The notes below the pieces were generated by a model. It was not told the DNA's origin. It ran no database searches and worked only from the letters and a program-made list of their open reading frames with translations. The position numbers and the translations under genes are program-made. A DNA stretch of 64,000 nt. Source: Cucumis sativus. Lineage: Eukaryota; Streptophyta; Magnoliopsida; Cucurbitales; Cucurbitaceae. Location of the stretch: NCBI RefSeq assembly GCF_000004075.3, contig NC_026655.2, positions 4,030,001-4,094,000 of the forward strand. Direction: 5' to 3'. This document shows positions 1-12,701 of this stretch, in pieces. The first letter of the stretch is position 1. The number at the start of each line of letters is the position of its first letter.

Positions 1-1059
1 GGTTTAATGTCTTCCTTGATTTCAAGCAATTACCGGAGATCGATGTCTAGTAGCAAGTTCCAACATCAACGTTAGAGGTAGTGATGCTCCCTATCCTCAT
101 AGATGTTAATTTTTTGAACTCTTCTTACATGTTATTTGACGTTGAAAAAAAGTGGTTCAAATGATAAATTTTTTTTTTTTATTTTTTCATGAATATTTTA
201 CTTACTTGTTTGATATGGATAATGAAAGAGTGATGCTCAAAATGTATTATAATTATAGATCAATTGAAGTAGAGAAACAAAACTATTTTTTCTCATTAGG
301 TGTAACACATATTAATTATTATCTCATATATTTAACACCCAAATATTCAAATTCTACATGCAACAAATATACATTTCTTAACTACATAAATGGCAGTGCC
401 CTTGTTATTAATATAACACAAAATCCATTCTAAGATATATAAAATTATCGCAAATGTAACACGAAACGATTGAAAAAAGTTACAAGATGAAAAATTAAGT
501 AATTCAAGAAAGATTGAAATGCCTATATACCACGTTTATATATCTTGAAAACATATTATAAAAAGTAGCTACGTACCATAAAGTAGATTATTTTATATGT
601 TTAAATCTTTTATATTGTTATTTATAAAAGACAACCTTTCTTCTTCTCTTATATGCTATAATTAACACATTTTCTAGAGTTAATTGGAAAATGAGGATAT
701 ATTATTTTTATCTTATGAAATTACTTAGGTTAAAGGACTGTTTTCCTTATTAAAAAAAACTAAGGTAGAATGATTAAAAGTTATATAAGATTGAATGATT
801 TTACATATTATTAACCTTCTTCATAAAATTTTCGAATGTGTCGTCGTTCAATCAATATTTTTTTATTTTGATAACATTATTTTATTCTTTATTTTGATGA
901 TCCTCTTTTTTATTTTAACGTGAATAAAATAATATTATTGTTTTAGAATAGATTTTCTTTTACCAAATCTAGTGGAAGTGCAATACATAAAAAAAAAATA
1001 ATAAATAAAAGCTTAACGATACTTAAGATGATGTACTACAAATAGAGACGGTCATAAAA

Positions 1060-1470
1060 TATTTAGGGTTTTGGGAACCGAATCGAACCAAAATCAAATT
1101 GAATCACTGATTACATGCGGTTTGGTGTAGTTTATGTAATGCTTATGTGGTTTGGTTTTACTTAATATTTTAAATAGATTCTAAAATCGAAGAAAATCAC
1201 TTCATTAAAATCATTAAAGAAATGTTCATAAAAGTTTTGTTTCTAAAACTCGATTAAATATGTTACCAAATCAAATCCACCTAGATCCAAAATAGAAAGA
1301 AATATTTTATAGAACTTGATGCTTTGGGTAGTTCGAGATTCTTTGGGGATTAAACTGAATCACATATATGGTGTGCTTTTGATTCGGTTTGATACAAACT
1401 CGCGATTCGATTCGGTTTCAAAGCAATTTTAGATTGAAACCGAACCGAATTGTGAATACTCCTAACTATA
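1060..1470. repeat. Possible MITE-like relic with AACCGAA motifs
   Basis: A block bounded by TTAGGGTTTT on the left and by a sequence whose complement begins TTAGGAGTATT on the right. Both ends carry AACCGAAYCGAA-type motifs just inside. Short elements rich in GGTTCGGTTC are common non-autonomous repeats in plant genomes. The terminal match is imperfect and I see no clear target-site duplication, so the call is tentative. Confidence 0.3.
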
Positions 1471-3296
1471 AACAAACATTATTATTTATTGGTATATTAT
1501 AAATGCATCATCTAATCCCATCGGCAAATCTTATAATTGACCCAGTAAAACAGATTATGACATTAAACTAAAAATCAAATATATATAATTTGATTATTGA
1601 AATTTAACATTATTCACATAATTTAGAAGGAAATTACTTGAAATGAAACAATTAATGATATTATTGGTATGAAATTGGAGACCTTTGATATCTTATGTGT
1701 AATTTTTTATAGTTAATGGGATATTCCCAACGTTATTATTTTACTACAATTAACATGCAGTGTAATTAGGGTTAGGAAGAAGTCGAATATTTACATGAGT
1801 TTGATCATTTTGATAATTAGTTACCCGACTTTTTACGTAATAGAGTTATGATTGATGCATTTATTATTTTCTTTTAATCTTAATTTTAGGCTTAATTACA
1901 AAAAAAAAAAAAAAAAAAGCCTTTATAACCATAAATATTAATTACAAATCGAATTACTATATTAAGAGAAAATCGATTTGGTACAATCTTATATTTTTAA
2001 GTATAGTACGTCTTTAGAAACATAAGCTTTATCAATAGATTAAGTTAGGTGAACACCAAACCCATATTTTAAATTACTATTGTACTCATTGTAATATTTT
2101 TATAATTAAAATTTGAAAATTGGAAACAAAAATAAATAAATGGGTTATATCATGTTCATAACAGTTGATTTTTCCTTCTAATACTCTTCAACTTAATTCT
2201 AACATATGTATTAATAAAAAAAAAATTAAAATAATAAAATTACATCTAAATATTATTAAATAACTTAAAGCATAAATAATTACTTATTTATTTTTCCTTT
2301 TTGTTGTTGAGTAGAGATTAAGAATATGGTTTGTCTTTTTCTGCCTACAGGGTTGGGTGGAAAATCCTGTGGAAATTGTGCAAACATGTAATGTAACTTC
2401 CTAATATTTAATACTTCTTTTTTCTAAATCTCCAAAATTTTATTACTTTATAAAATATATTTATGTATTTTAATCATCTAAGTGCTTTTGTCTGCTTAGG
2501 AATCTACCTTTAATTTTGGTGTTACAATCCTTTTTTAAAAGAAATTTCCACATGACTGCAAGCTGTGCTATTCATTTAAGCTATTATTATCTTCACCAAA
2601 AAAAAAAAAAAGAAAAAAGATTCAAGTGTGGTATTACAATCATACAGTCACTGATTTTTCAACTTCTCACCGTGAGGAAAAATAAGATTGGTTTTGTTCA
2701 ATGCTTCATTATTATTAGACTCTCTATATAGTTCGATTCATATACTATAGATAATTAATCCTAAAAATTGTCATAGTAGTGTTTATAGTAGATAATTAAC
2801 CCTAATTAATTTCCAGCATCATTATTCTTCATTTTTTTCTGTTATTATTCTCTCTAACGTCATTAATCAATTATCATATACAAAAGTTATGGGTAAATTA
2901 TTATATTTCAAAATAGGTTGAAGGGGTTTATAAACACACTTGCACAATATATCTAAGCGTGAAGTGGAGCTTTTTTTTTACACTAGGCTACAAAGGTATA
3001 CATGCATAATTCAATGTAATTTTTAACTACTAACTTTTTTTAAAAAATATAGTGATTTGAGAAACTATTCTTGGAAATGAAGTTGGGTCAAAAAAAACAA
3101 AAAAATGTGTAGTTTTAGATTCATCTTTTTTTTCTTTTAATTATTTATATATATTACTCGTGAGTACCGTGAATTTTTCATTGTATATATTAAATATTTC
3201 AATTACTAAAATTAATATCTTTATTATTTTAATTAATTAATATATTTTTTGCAATTTCTAAATTTTTTAGAAACACATACATTAAAACAAAGGTGA

Positions 3297-3459
3297 ATTT
3301 TTAAAAATGGTAGATTTTACAAAATATTTACAACATATAGCAAATTCTATCAATGATAGTAATTGATATGTCATAGGGATAGAAGACTATTAGTGATAGA
3401 ATCCAAAATTTTGCTATAGCTTGTAAATATTTTAATTTATTTTGTTATTTTTAAAAATG
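3297..3459. repeat. MITE with about 48 bp terminal inverted repeats
   Basis: The left end (about 3299-3345) and the complement of the right end (about 3410-3459) both run TTTTTAAAAAT, then an A/T stretch, then ATATTTACAA and ATAGCAAA. The internal 65 bases hold ATGATAG, TCATAGGGATAGAAG and GTGATAGAAT motifs. Two relatives with the same end structure lie near 45.6 kb and 50.5 kb. No coding capacity, so it is non-autonomous. Confidence 0.6.
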
Positions 3460-5662
3460 TTCCTTAACAAAATATGTTATTAAAAATATATATTAAAAAA
3501 ATTAATACGATAATAATAATATTTAAGAGAAGTTTGTGGTAATAATCATAAGGGAGAGAAATTGAATATCTTAATATTCAATATTCAATATTTTTTATTA
3601 AATTCACATTTTCTAATTTAATTTGATTATTTATGGATCAAAATTATACAGTTTTTTTTTTTTCAATTTTCAGTTTTTTTAAAAAATATATATATTGACA
3701 AAAGTATGTTATTAACAAATATAGTAAACAAATTAAAATGGTAATAATAATAATTGAGAAAAGTTGAAGTTTATCCAAACACATAATAATAATAATAAAA
3801 AACAACCACTACCAGTGGACATTGGTCAAGTGGGTAATTGAATAAAAAAAAATTTAATGTTTATAGTAAAAGGAAAAAAAATAAGAATAGTGAAATAATT
3901 TAAAATCAAATGGAAATTATGGTTCGATTCCAAATTAAAATTAAAAAATCTAATCTAACCAAATTAGAAAAGTGTACGAGGAATTTATTGTTGTATCTGT
4001 TACTAAAATTTAATAGGAATAAAATCAAATTAGATATGGTGTGATTTTATATAAAATAAATTAGTTTTTTGTTCTAAAATAATATAAATAAATAAAATGT
4101 AATATTGTTTAATATAAATTGATTTGTTTTCTTTTATAGGTTTTATTTTCAATTTTTTATAAAATTTGTTATTGATTATTATAAGATTTTATATTATTAT
4201 AAAATTTTTACTTTTTAAAAAATTAAAACCTTATTCGTTATTATTATTATTATTTTAAGAATAAAAAATATATAGGATAAAAATAGGTGCTAAGGGAAAA
4301 AAAATAAAATTGAAAAGATATTAAATTTAATAAGTTAATATATTTTTATAATGAAAATATTTAATATATTTATAATTACTTAGTGTTAGGTTATTAATTA
4401 TTGCATATATACACACACACAAGACGACTTATAAGAGAGTCATTATTTATTAAGGGTGATGAGTAGAGAGATCGGTTCATGCACGACGAATCCCCTATGT
4501 TTTCTTATTGGTCCACTTAGTTGACATAGTGGATGCAAAAGGCAAGTATAAACAACGTATAATAGAAGGTTTTGTCTTTGGATTATGATATTTCACTTTG
4601 GTTGCTGAAAATGTTTAATGCATATAAATAGATGAGAAAGATATATAAGTCGAGAAAAAGACAAGAAGAATGATGCAGAGGGCAGCTGCGCCGGCATATT
4701 GTTCATATATATTACACCAGGAACTTTAAGAGAAAGAATTTGCTTAAATAAAATTTTAAAAAAAGTTATGAATTTGGACTCTGATCTCCATATTAATGAG
4801 CAATATGTAAAGTAATCATTTTAAATGTGTCACACTTCGATAATGGAAGCTAAAAAGGGCGTTACTGCACTTTCATACCTGATCACCTCCATATTCTTTG
4901 GGTTATTTTACTTCTTTCAAATCAATCATGTAATTATCTCAACTTTATAGAAATTAACTACTACTGCATGCTAGCTCCATCACAAAATAGTTACTGTTTT
5001 TATTTTATCTTTTTGTACAAATAATATAATAATGATCCCTATTTACTCTAAAACTTGGTTGAGATTTAAAAGTTGGAGGACCTAAGTAAAAGATTTTCCA
5101 TTCATGTATATTCTTTTTCAAGAGCGTTCTAAAATAATATTATGATATGCTCCTTGTATTTGGCCATTAATTAATTAGAAATCCCCACTTTGTAATTAGG
5201 GTGAATAATGGATTGAAAGATTAAATTTCTAAAATCATTATCATTAACTGATATAATGTTTAAAAATATCCATTTTGATAGTAGAGATTTGATTCCACAC
5301 TTCCTATATTATATCATATATAAAAAAAGACTTAAACTCAATAATTCAAACTTAATATTCTTTGTTAATTAGAATAATTAACTCAACTATATGTATGCAT
5401 ACTTTAGATTGAGTTGTTCATATAGTTTGTGTCATTTTTTCAACAAAAAAAAAGGAAAAGTTGAATGGAAAAAGCAAGTACTCAGTAATTTAAAGGAAAA
5501 GTTAAACATCAATATATTATTATTCTGTATAATTGTATGTGCCAACAGTTCTATAAATGGAACTCATGGAATAACTCTCATTTTACGTTTATATTTGAGT
5601 AGAACGACTTTAACAAGGAGAGAGCATTCATTATTTTTGTTGTTTTAGAAAAAGAAGAAAGG

Positions 5663-6151
5663 ATGTGTCGTTGTTGGGTTGGAAGTTGCATTAGAAAGGC
5701 TTGTAGGTTATGGGAATCATTAAAGGGTGAAGAAGAGAGTGGAGACAGCGGCGGCCATGGGGGGAGGAAACTGACGATGGTGGCGGAGATGGTGGAGGAA
5801 TGGAAGGAGATGATAGTAGCATTGTGTGTATCATCAGCCATAGGGATAGCAACAGTGTCCGTTCAAATAGAAACAAATAAACAACTTCCGAAAACATTTC
5901 AGTTTCTATCCATTGTTGTGTTGCTTTGTTTTGGGTTCGTGGGGTTTGCAAAAATGACAAAACCCATTTTCAAAACAGTTTCAAAGATATTGTACTGTGT
6001 GGGAGGGTTTTTGGGTGTTACAGCCTTTTTCATAGCCACTGCCATTCCATTTGCTCCATACTTTCAGATCATTATCTTCATCCTTTACTTGCTCTTTTGT
6101 TTCATCTTCATGCTCATCACCACCATTCACAACCAACAACCTTCTTCCTGA
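5663..6151 (+). CDS. Small four-helix membrane protein, function unknown
   Basis: A single-exon 162-residue protein that I do not recognise as a named family. The N-terminus is Cys-rich and basic (MCRCWVGSC), followed by an acidic and glycine-rich linker (residues 23-35). Four hydrophobic segments follow, at about residues 50-68, 79-97, 108-130 and 134-155. The C-terminus is short and polar (HNQQPSS). It is probably an integral membrane protein; the N-terminal cysteines could be acylation sites, which is inference. The start is the first ATG after a purine-rich leader (AAAGAAGAAAGG), and the same ATG is kept in the duplicated copy at 8942. An (AT)11 microsatellite follows the stop by about 25 bases. 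The coding reading is supported by conservation of frame over most of the duplicate despite its lesions. Confidence 0.7.
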   Translation: MCRCWVGSCIRKACRLWESLKGEEESGDSGGHGGRKLTMVAEMVEEWKEMIVALCVSSAIGIATVSVQIETNKQLPKTFQFLSIVVLLCFGFVGFAKMTKPIFKTVSKILYCVGGFLGVTAFFIATAIPFAPYFQIIIFILYLLFCFIFMLITTIHNQQPSS

Positions 6152-6176
6152 TCCACTCCTCCCCTTTGACACATGC

Positions 6177-6198
6177 ATATATATATATATATATATAT
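6177..6198. repeat. (AT)11 microsatellite in the 3' flank
   Basis: Perfect AT dinucleotide tract just after the stop of the small membrane protein gene. The duplicated locus has a compound CA then TA tract at the same place (9456-9480), so the tract predates the duplication and changed composition afterwards. Confidence 0.9.
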
Positions 6199-8684
6199 CA
6201 AACCTCTTAACCCCAATATCGTCCAAAAGTAATTTAATTATATGTTTATATATACATCTTCTTTTTCTTCAACTTAAATGTGTGTTTAATATTGTGTTCA
6301 CCCTCATAATTGATCGATTGGATACAACCTGACTCTAAAAGATATAGGCAGTCGAGTTCTATCAAGTTCCATATAGACTAAAAGAGTACTATTTGAAAGT
6401 TTGGATCATATAATGAGTCAGATCTTCAAAAGTGAACAATTAGTAGAGGTTGCACCTTATATCATGCTTCGTTTTTTTTTTTTTTATAAAATAATAAAAA
6501 ATAATCATAATTTAATATAAAAAAATGGTTGCCACATCACAATATTCATTGGATAACTAGGTGGTACAGTCCAACGACCAATACCTAGCTAAGTTTTTCT
6601 TGTTAAAGTTTGAACGTGAGTTTGAATTGTATATTTAGGTCATCATTTTTCAAAATAATAGGTTCATATCTAATCTAGGTCAAGTTGAGAACTATTCATC
6701 GTGGGTCGAGCTTGGATTGAACCAAGGGCTAAGTTAAAGATGAGTGTTTGGGACACGAACGTGCGAATGAGAGGTTTGAGTCAACTCTCATATTCCAAGT
6801 ACTACTCTTTGTCACATGTCAAACTCTTTATTTTTATTATAAAATTAGGTTCAATAATTATTATGTTCAAATAGAAATATTTTGAATTTTTGTGTCTAGT
6901 TAGGGTCCTAACAAATTTTTTACATAAAATTAAAAAGTTTATGGTTTTATTAAATTTTAATTTTTTAAAAACAAATAAATTAGTTAATTTTATTATGCTT
7001 CAAATATACTCGGTATTAGTTACACAACAAAATTAAAACATAAAAAACTTATTCGATAATATTGACTTTTTTTTACAACGCGTGAACTAAAAATCTTTAA
7101 TCTTTAACCTCAAAGTTCATAGTATATATATTTATATATGTTAGTTGAGTTATATTAAAGTTGAGAAATATCCTTGATCGTTTATTAAACACAACTATAA
7201 AATGTTAGCATAAATCGCTTAAATTTGATAATTTAACCCTAAAAACTAATCTTCCAAACTTGCATATATAGGTTGAACCTCTCGTTTTTCTTTATATATA
7301 TATTCCCATTTGAGCAAACTTTTTCTTTCCTTCATTCTCCAAATATTTTGGATGATATTCTTCTGTCTATGGAGATATGATGGGGTTTTCTTCTTTGGAA
7401 ATGACTCATCTTCTCCACTTTTTTTTGGAGTGGACAAAATGGCTTTTTCAAAGTGCATGACATTCTTTTTTCTCTCCTTTAATTTCTTTCATTTTGGTCT
7501 ACCACTTGGATGATTTTTTAATAATTGATTTCTAGAATCAAATGGCTACATGTTGAACTTCATTAAAAAGAATATGAATTATAATATTATCATGAAAAAA
7601 AACCAATTAAAAATATCAAGGTATATACTTTTGATTAAGAGAAGGTTCAATTAATATTTCACTTTTACAATAAACAATAAGATAAGATATAAAGAAAAAT
7701 GTTTAATTATTTCTTTATCATTTTCGTATAATTATTTATGATAAATATACCTCATAATATTCACTACGTTTTCGTAGAATCAGTTCTTCCTTTCGGTCAT
7801 GTTCTTAATTTTTTTGTTTATCGTATCTTCTAATCGGTTACATATACACACTAACGTTAATAGCATTTTGTTTAATTACGACATATTTATGTAATCTTAT
7901 TCATTTTTTTTTGTTTAATAAAAATTTCATGAACAATATTTACATTTATATATACGACATTAACGCTAATAGTATTTTGTTTCATTACAGCATATTCCGA
8001 TCATCTTATTAATAGTAAAGGTTATGTGAACAATATATACATTTATAAACCGCTGTTTAATCTACTTTTATTGTGTGATATATATATATCTTTAGTTTTT
8101 TTCTTAAATGTGTCGTCAGTGGTAAATACTATTATATACCATTGAATATACCATTTAATTTGTTACACATATACTACTACATATATTGAATAATACAAAA
8201 TATATCTTTAAGCAGCAGATGCATAATATATCATATATTATACAACATATATAAAATATCATTAACAATAATACATTTTTCTAATTGTAATGATATAAAT
8301 TTGTACTTTGACATAATATAAATTTTGTTACAAACTTAAAATACAATGTAAAATATGCATACATACATTGTTATCTAGTATTATGTTAAATATATATGAG
8401 TATATAATAATCTATTTAAATGAAAAACAATTTTATTCACGGTAAATTTTATAAATCAACTTATATTATATGAAAATCAATTCAAAATTGATGAAATATA
8501 ATGAGTATATATCATAAATTATTAAATTATGTGGAACATACACAAAACAATCCAAAACAAAAGAAAGAATGAGCAAAGAGAGATCGGAAAGAAATTCTTT
8601 TTAAACAAAATCACCAAAAGAAAAATAAGTAAAGGATAATTTTGATTATAATATTACACTATTCGAATTAATCCCATATGGTAT
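6199..8684. other. Intergenic DNA between the tandem small-gene copies
   Basis: The first 1.5 kb is the 3' flank that is duplicated behind the second copy. The remainder (about 7720-8684) is very A/T-rich with many ATATAT/TATACA motifs and is unique to the spacer. Open frames at 7246-7513 are low-complexity and not conserved in the duplicate, so I call no gene. Confidence 0.6.
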
Positions 8685-10965
8685 TTACATAGTTTGTGTC
8701 ATTTATTCAAAAGAAAAGGAAAATCTTGAATGGAAAACCAAGTAGTACTCGTAGTTTAAAGGAAAAGCTAAACATCAATATATTATTATTATTCTTATTA
8801 TTCTGTATATATCGTATGTGCCAACAGTTCTATAAATGGGACTCATGGAAGAACTCTCATTTTACGTTTATATTTGAGTAGAACGACTTTAACAAGAAGA
8901 GAGCATTCGTTATTTTTGTTGTTTTAGAAAAAGAAGAAAAGATGTGTCGTTGTTGGGTTGGAAATTGCATTAGAAAGGCGTGTAGGTTATGGGAATCTTT
9001 AAAGGGTGAAGAAGAGAGTGGAGACGGCAGTGGCCGTGGGGGGAGGAAACTGACGATGGCGGCGGAGATGGTGGAGGAATGGAAGGAGATGATAGTAGCA
9101 TTGTGTGTATCATCAGCCATGGGGATAGCAACAGTGTCTGTTCAAATATAAACAAATAAACAACTTCCAAAAACATTTCAGTTTCTATCCATTGCTGTGT
9201 TGCTTTGTTTGGGGTTTGTGGGTTTTGCAAAAAATGACCAAACCCATTTTCGAAACAGTTTCAAAGATATTGTACTGTGTGGAAGGGTTTTTGGATCTTA
9301 CAGCCTTTTTCATAGCCACTGCCATTCCATATACTCCATATTTTCAAACCATTATCTTCATCCTTTACTTGCTCTTTTGCTTCATCTTCATGCTTATCAC
9401 CACCATTCACAACCAACAACCTTCTTCCTGATCCACTCCTCCCCTTGGACACATGCACACACACACACACATATATATATCAACCTCTCAACCCCAATAT
9501 CCAAAAGTAACTAAATAAAAAATTGTTGCCATGGGACAATTTTCAGTAGGTAACTAGGTGGTACAGTCCAACAAGCACTTAAAATTTTCATGTTAAAGTT
9601 TGACAGCGAGTATGAATTGTATATTCACGTTAATTATCGTTTTTCAAAAATAATAGTTCATATCTAATCTAGGTTAAGTTGGTAAACTATTAATTATGGG
9701 TTAAGCTTGGATTGAACGAAGGCTAAGCTAAAGTTGAGTGTGTTTAGCGCATTAACGTATCAATGAGAGGTTTGAGCCAACACTCATGTTCCAAGTACGC
9801 TATTCTTTTGTAACATGTAAAACTATCTTTATTTTTGTTATCTAGCTAGTTGTTGGAGTAGGTTATATAAAGATAAGTGCACGTACGAAACGTTCCAATA
9901 ATTATTACTCCTCTTGAAATATATGGATAATTGTGATCTCCTTGTCGTTATAACATGTTATCATAAAAATTAGGTTAAATCATTTTACAAATTTAGTGCA
10001 GGAACCTTCCTAGTTGTGTTTTCATTTTTCCATATAAAAAAATTTCTGAAATAAAGAGATAAAAAAACAAATTATCTAGCCTTTGTGTTTAACAGATTTA
10101 TTATTTTAGAAAAAAAAAATATCTTAGTCCAATAATAATTAATATCAAGCGTTTACATACATTTTCGTAGGTGTAAAGATTCAATTTATACAAATATATA
10201 TATTCACATATATCGTATATGCTTGATCGTGTGTTACGAAGATCATGATGTAGAAACTTAATTATTATTATTATTTTCAACAAATAAGCATATTGTTAAT
10301 GGATATATTGAATTATATTCTTAGAGATATGAGAAGGGTTGTCTATAATTATGTTGCATGTAACGCTTTCGTTTTTTTTAAATATGAAAATAATTAAAAT
10401 TTTAGCATGATTATTCATTTTTAATCTTTTAACGTATATTTTAGCTTCTTATATAGGCTTGAAGAGATAATTATTGTAAATCCCCACCTTTCAAAATTAA
10501 CATATAGTTTATGTTAGGATAGTCAATAACAACGTTGTGATTCGAAACCTTTATTTTTATTTTATATTTTGAGAGGGTTATGTTAGTAGTTGATTTAAAA
10601 TTTGAATTCTAATTTAAACCATGTTTTGCTACTACATTTCACATTAACTTATATGGCACTTAAATATTAGATTGAGGATAAAATATTATTAGTTAATTTA
10701 TGAAAATTTGTATAATTATTATTTTATAATGCCATGCGTAATATATTTGCAATACATTACATAATTCATAAAAATATCTGAAAACAAACTTTGTGAAACG
10801 TTGTACATATATTTCCATTTGAGCAAACTTTGAACTTCATTAAAAAGAATATGAATTATAATACTATCATGAAAAAAAATCAAGATATATACCTTTGATT
10901 AAGAGATGATTGAAGGTTCAAATATATTTCAAACAAATAAGATATAAAGAAAAATGTTTGGAATA
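8685..10965. repeat. Tandem duplication, unit 2 (pseudogene locus)
   Basis: Second copy of the segment at 5410-7720, in the same orientation. It carries the degraded copy of the small membrane protein gene and the same 3' flank. No other gene is visible between 9480 and 11000; that part is A/T-rich non-coding DNA. Confidence 0.8.
8942..9431 (+). pseudogene. Broken duplicate of the small membrane protein gene
   Basis: Clearly homologous to the gene at 5663 from its ATG to its TGA. The first lesion is a GAA to TAA change at 9149-9151 (codon 70), which cuts the protein to 69 residues just after the first membrane helix. The second is one extra base near 9230 in an A run (GCAAAAAATG against GCAAAAATG), which shifts the rest out of frame. 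Beyond that, helices 3 and 4 are still readable in the other frame, ending in the same polar tail. The N-terminal half is over 90 percent identical by eye, so the loss is fairly recent. A short 69-residue product with one helix cannot be excluded. Confidence 0.8.
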
Positions 10966-11057
10966 TAAGACAGCATTGCAATATATAACTCAACGACGTC
11001 GTTTGGATGATTTGGCGCATCAGAACACTCAAGTTCGGCCTTCAAAGATGATTTTGT

Positions 11058-11154
11058 TGGGCCGATAAAGCCCAATTAAACGTATGGATGTGAAGATATA
11101 ATTGGGCTAAAACGGGGGAGCTTGTTTCGCCTCCATCCTCACCTTAAACCCTAG
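11058..11154 (+). promoter_or_regulatory. NHP2 promoter: site II elements and telo box
   Basis: TGGGCC at 11058, the complement of TGGGCT at 11069-11074, TGGGCT at 11103, then a telo box AAACCCTAG at 11146-11154, about 110 bases before the NHP2 ATG. Site II (TGGGCY) plus telo box is the known promoter combination of plant ribosomal-protein and ribosome-biogenesis genes. Confidence 0.75.
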
Positions 11155-11261
11155 TAATAAAGAAGAGACGAAGCCAAAAACCCAAGCAGGCACCAGTCTC
11201 CGTCGTCGTCAAAATCCCATTTTTCTCCGATAGTTCCATCTTCAATCCTCTTACGGAGGCA

Positions 11262-12543
11262 ATGGGAAGTGATAGCGAGGCAGAGAAGTCGCGTCTAAAG
11301 GACAAAGAAAAGGAGAAGAAGCTCTTGGCTCTTGCTCCAATTGCCAAACCCCTTGCGGGCAAAAAGCTCTGCAAGCGTACCCTCAAGCTTGTTCGCAAAG
11401 GTGTGCCATCTCGTTTACATTTTTTTTTTTTTTTTTTTTTTTGAGTTTTGAAGATGTTTTTGATTGTATAGAGGAGGTTTGTGTTGGAATTAGTACGATT
11501 GCTTTCGTTGAACTCAAACAATGGATGAAACTAGTTGAATCTGGAAGCTATTTTTGTTCTTGATAGATTTGATTTCTGTATTAGATATGAAAAACATTTC
11601 GTCTTAAAACATTCGTCTCTGTTCTTTCAGCTGCTGAGTATAAGTGCTTGAAGCGGGGTGTAAAGGAGGTTGTCAAAAGCATAAGGCGCGGCCAAAAAGG
11701 GTAACTTCGGCTATGAATTTTATCCTATTTTTTCGCTTACATCGATTAATATGATGCTAAAGATAGAATAATGGTGAAGGAATTAGGAATTAGGAATCAT
11801 GGAATATTAATATAATTTCAATAGACTTTATATTCATTTTCATTATTTTGGGATGGATTGAAATCAAAACAAGCCTTTGGGACATCTATACATATAATGT
11901 GACGCACGAAATTCCTTCTACTCTATGTTATTTTGAATTTCTTTCCTCTTTCCTCTTCCCCCTTCATCTTTTGCCCTCTGCAATGCAGATTGTGTGTAAT
12001 AGCTGGAAACATTTCCCCCATTGACGTGATCACTCATGTTCCAATCTTATGTGAAGAATCAGAAATTCGTTACGTATATGTTCCCTCCAAGGAAGTAAGT
12101 GATGGCTAACGTTTCAATCTTTTCAGGAATGCTTTGATTCTTTGTTTATTTGTTGTGGTGTTTTATCTGAATAAGTTGAGAAATGAGATAAGTAATGGGT
12201 GCATGTTTGTTCTTTATCCACTCTAAACTACTTGAGTTTGACATTGGTTCAATGTAGAGCATAATTAAATGTAGGAGGTTGCAACGCTTAACATCAAGTT
12301 CCCAAGTATCCTCATGCTTTGCCATGATTCTTCATTCTTGTGAAAATAATCTGACTGGTGTTAATCGTGTTTGTTATCTAGGATCTTGCCAATGCTGGGT
12401 CGACGAAGAGGCCAACATGTTGTGTGCTGGTACAAACAAAGCCAAACAAAGGGGAGCTTGGATCAACTGAACAAGAGAAACTCAAAGCTGACTTTGACCA
12501 AGTTGTAGCCGAAGTATCAGAACTTACTAGCACTCTTTTTTGA
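11262..12543 (+). CDS. NHP2: H/ACA ribonucleoprotein complex subunit 2 (NHP2-like)
   Basis: Core protein of box H/ACA snoRNPs, which guide pseudouridylation of rRNA in the nucleolus; the family belongs to the L7Ae/L30e RNA-binding fold. Four exons: 11262-11400, 11631-11700, 11989-12094 and 12382-12543, giving 158 residues, the usual family size. All introns are GT/AG and the phases close. The N-terminus is charged and Lys-rich. The RNA-binding core starts around residue 35 (KLVRKAAEYKCLKRGVKEV) and continues with RRGQKGLCVIAGNISPIDV and YVYVPSKEDLANAG, the conserved L7Ae-type signature. The C-terminus is an acidic helix ending in TSTLF. The first ATG after the telo-box promoter is used. Its promoter resembles that of the HAS1-type helicase at 59.4 kb. 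Confidence 0.93.
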
Positions 12544-12670
12544 ATAGTAAAGTTGTTTCTTTATCTTCTCTCAATGTACTTGTAGCATTTCTCTTCAAAC
12601 TGGTTAGTGTACTCTGTTTTACCCTCAAATTTGTTTGGTCTTATTCCATTTCAACTCAATCATCTCTCCC

Positions 12671-12701
<31 letters not shown>

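Larger units (their letters stand above)
1..5390. other. Gene-free A/T-rich intergenic region
   Basis: I see no supportable gene in this stretch. Open frames are short, low in complexity and lack splice context or recognisable protein. The DNA is dominated by A/T runs, with short poly-A and poly-T tracts, for example near 1900 and 2600. Two probable small transposon relics lie inside it and are listed separately. A slightly more GC-rich island near 4440-4720 has no ORF or hairpin that I could recognise. Confidence 0.6.
5410..7720. repeat. Tandem duplication, unit 1 (small membrane protein locus)
   Basis: Direct repeat of the segment at 8685-10965, offset by about 3280 bases. Similarity begins at the shared ATAGTTTGTGTCATTT before the gene, covers the whole gene and 3' flank (shared CTAGGTGGTACAGTCCAAC), and is still clear at 7550-7715 versus 10830-10955 (shared TTGAACTTCATTAAAAAGAA). 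The gene-proximal 0.8 kb is the best conserved part. Downstream A/T-rich DNA has many indels. Confidence 0.8.
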
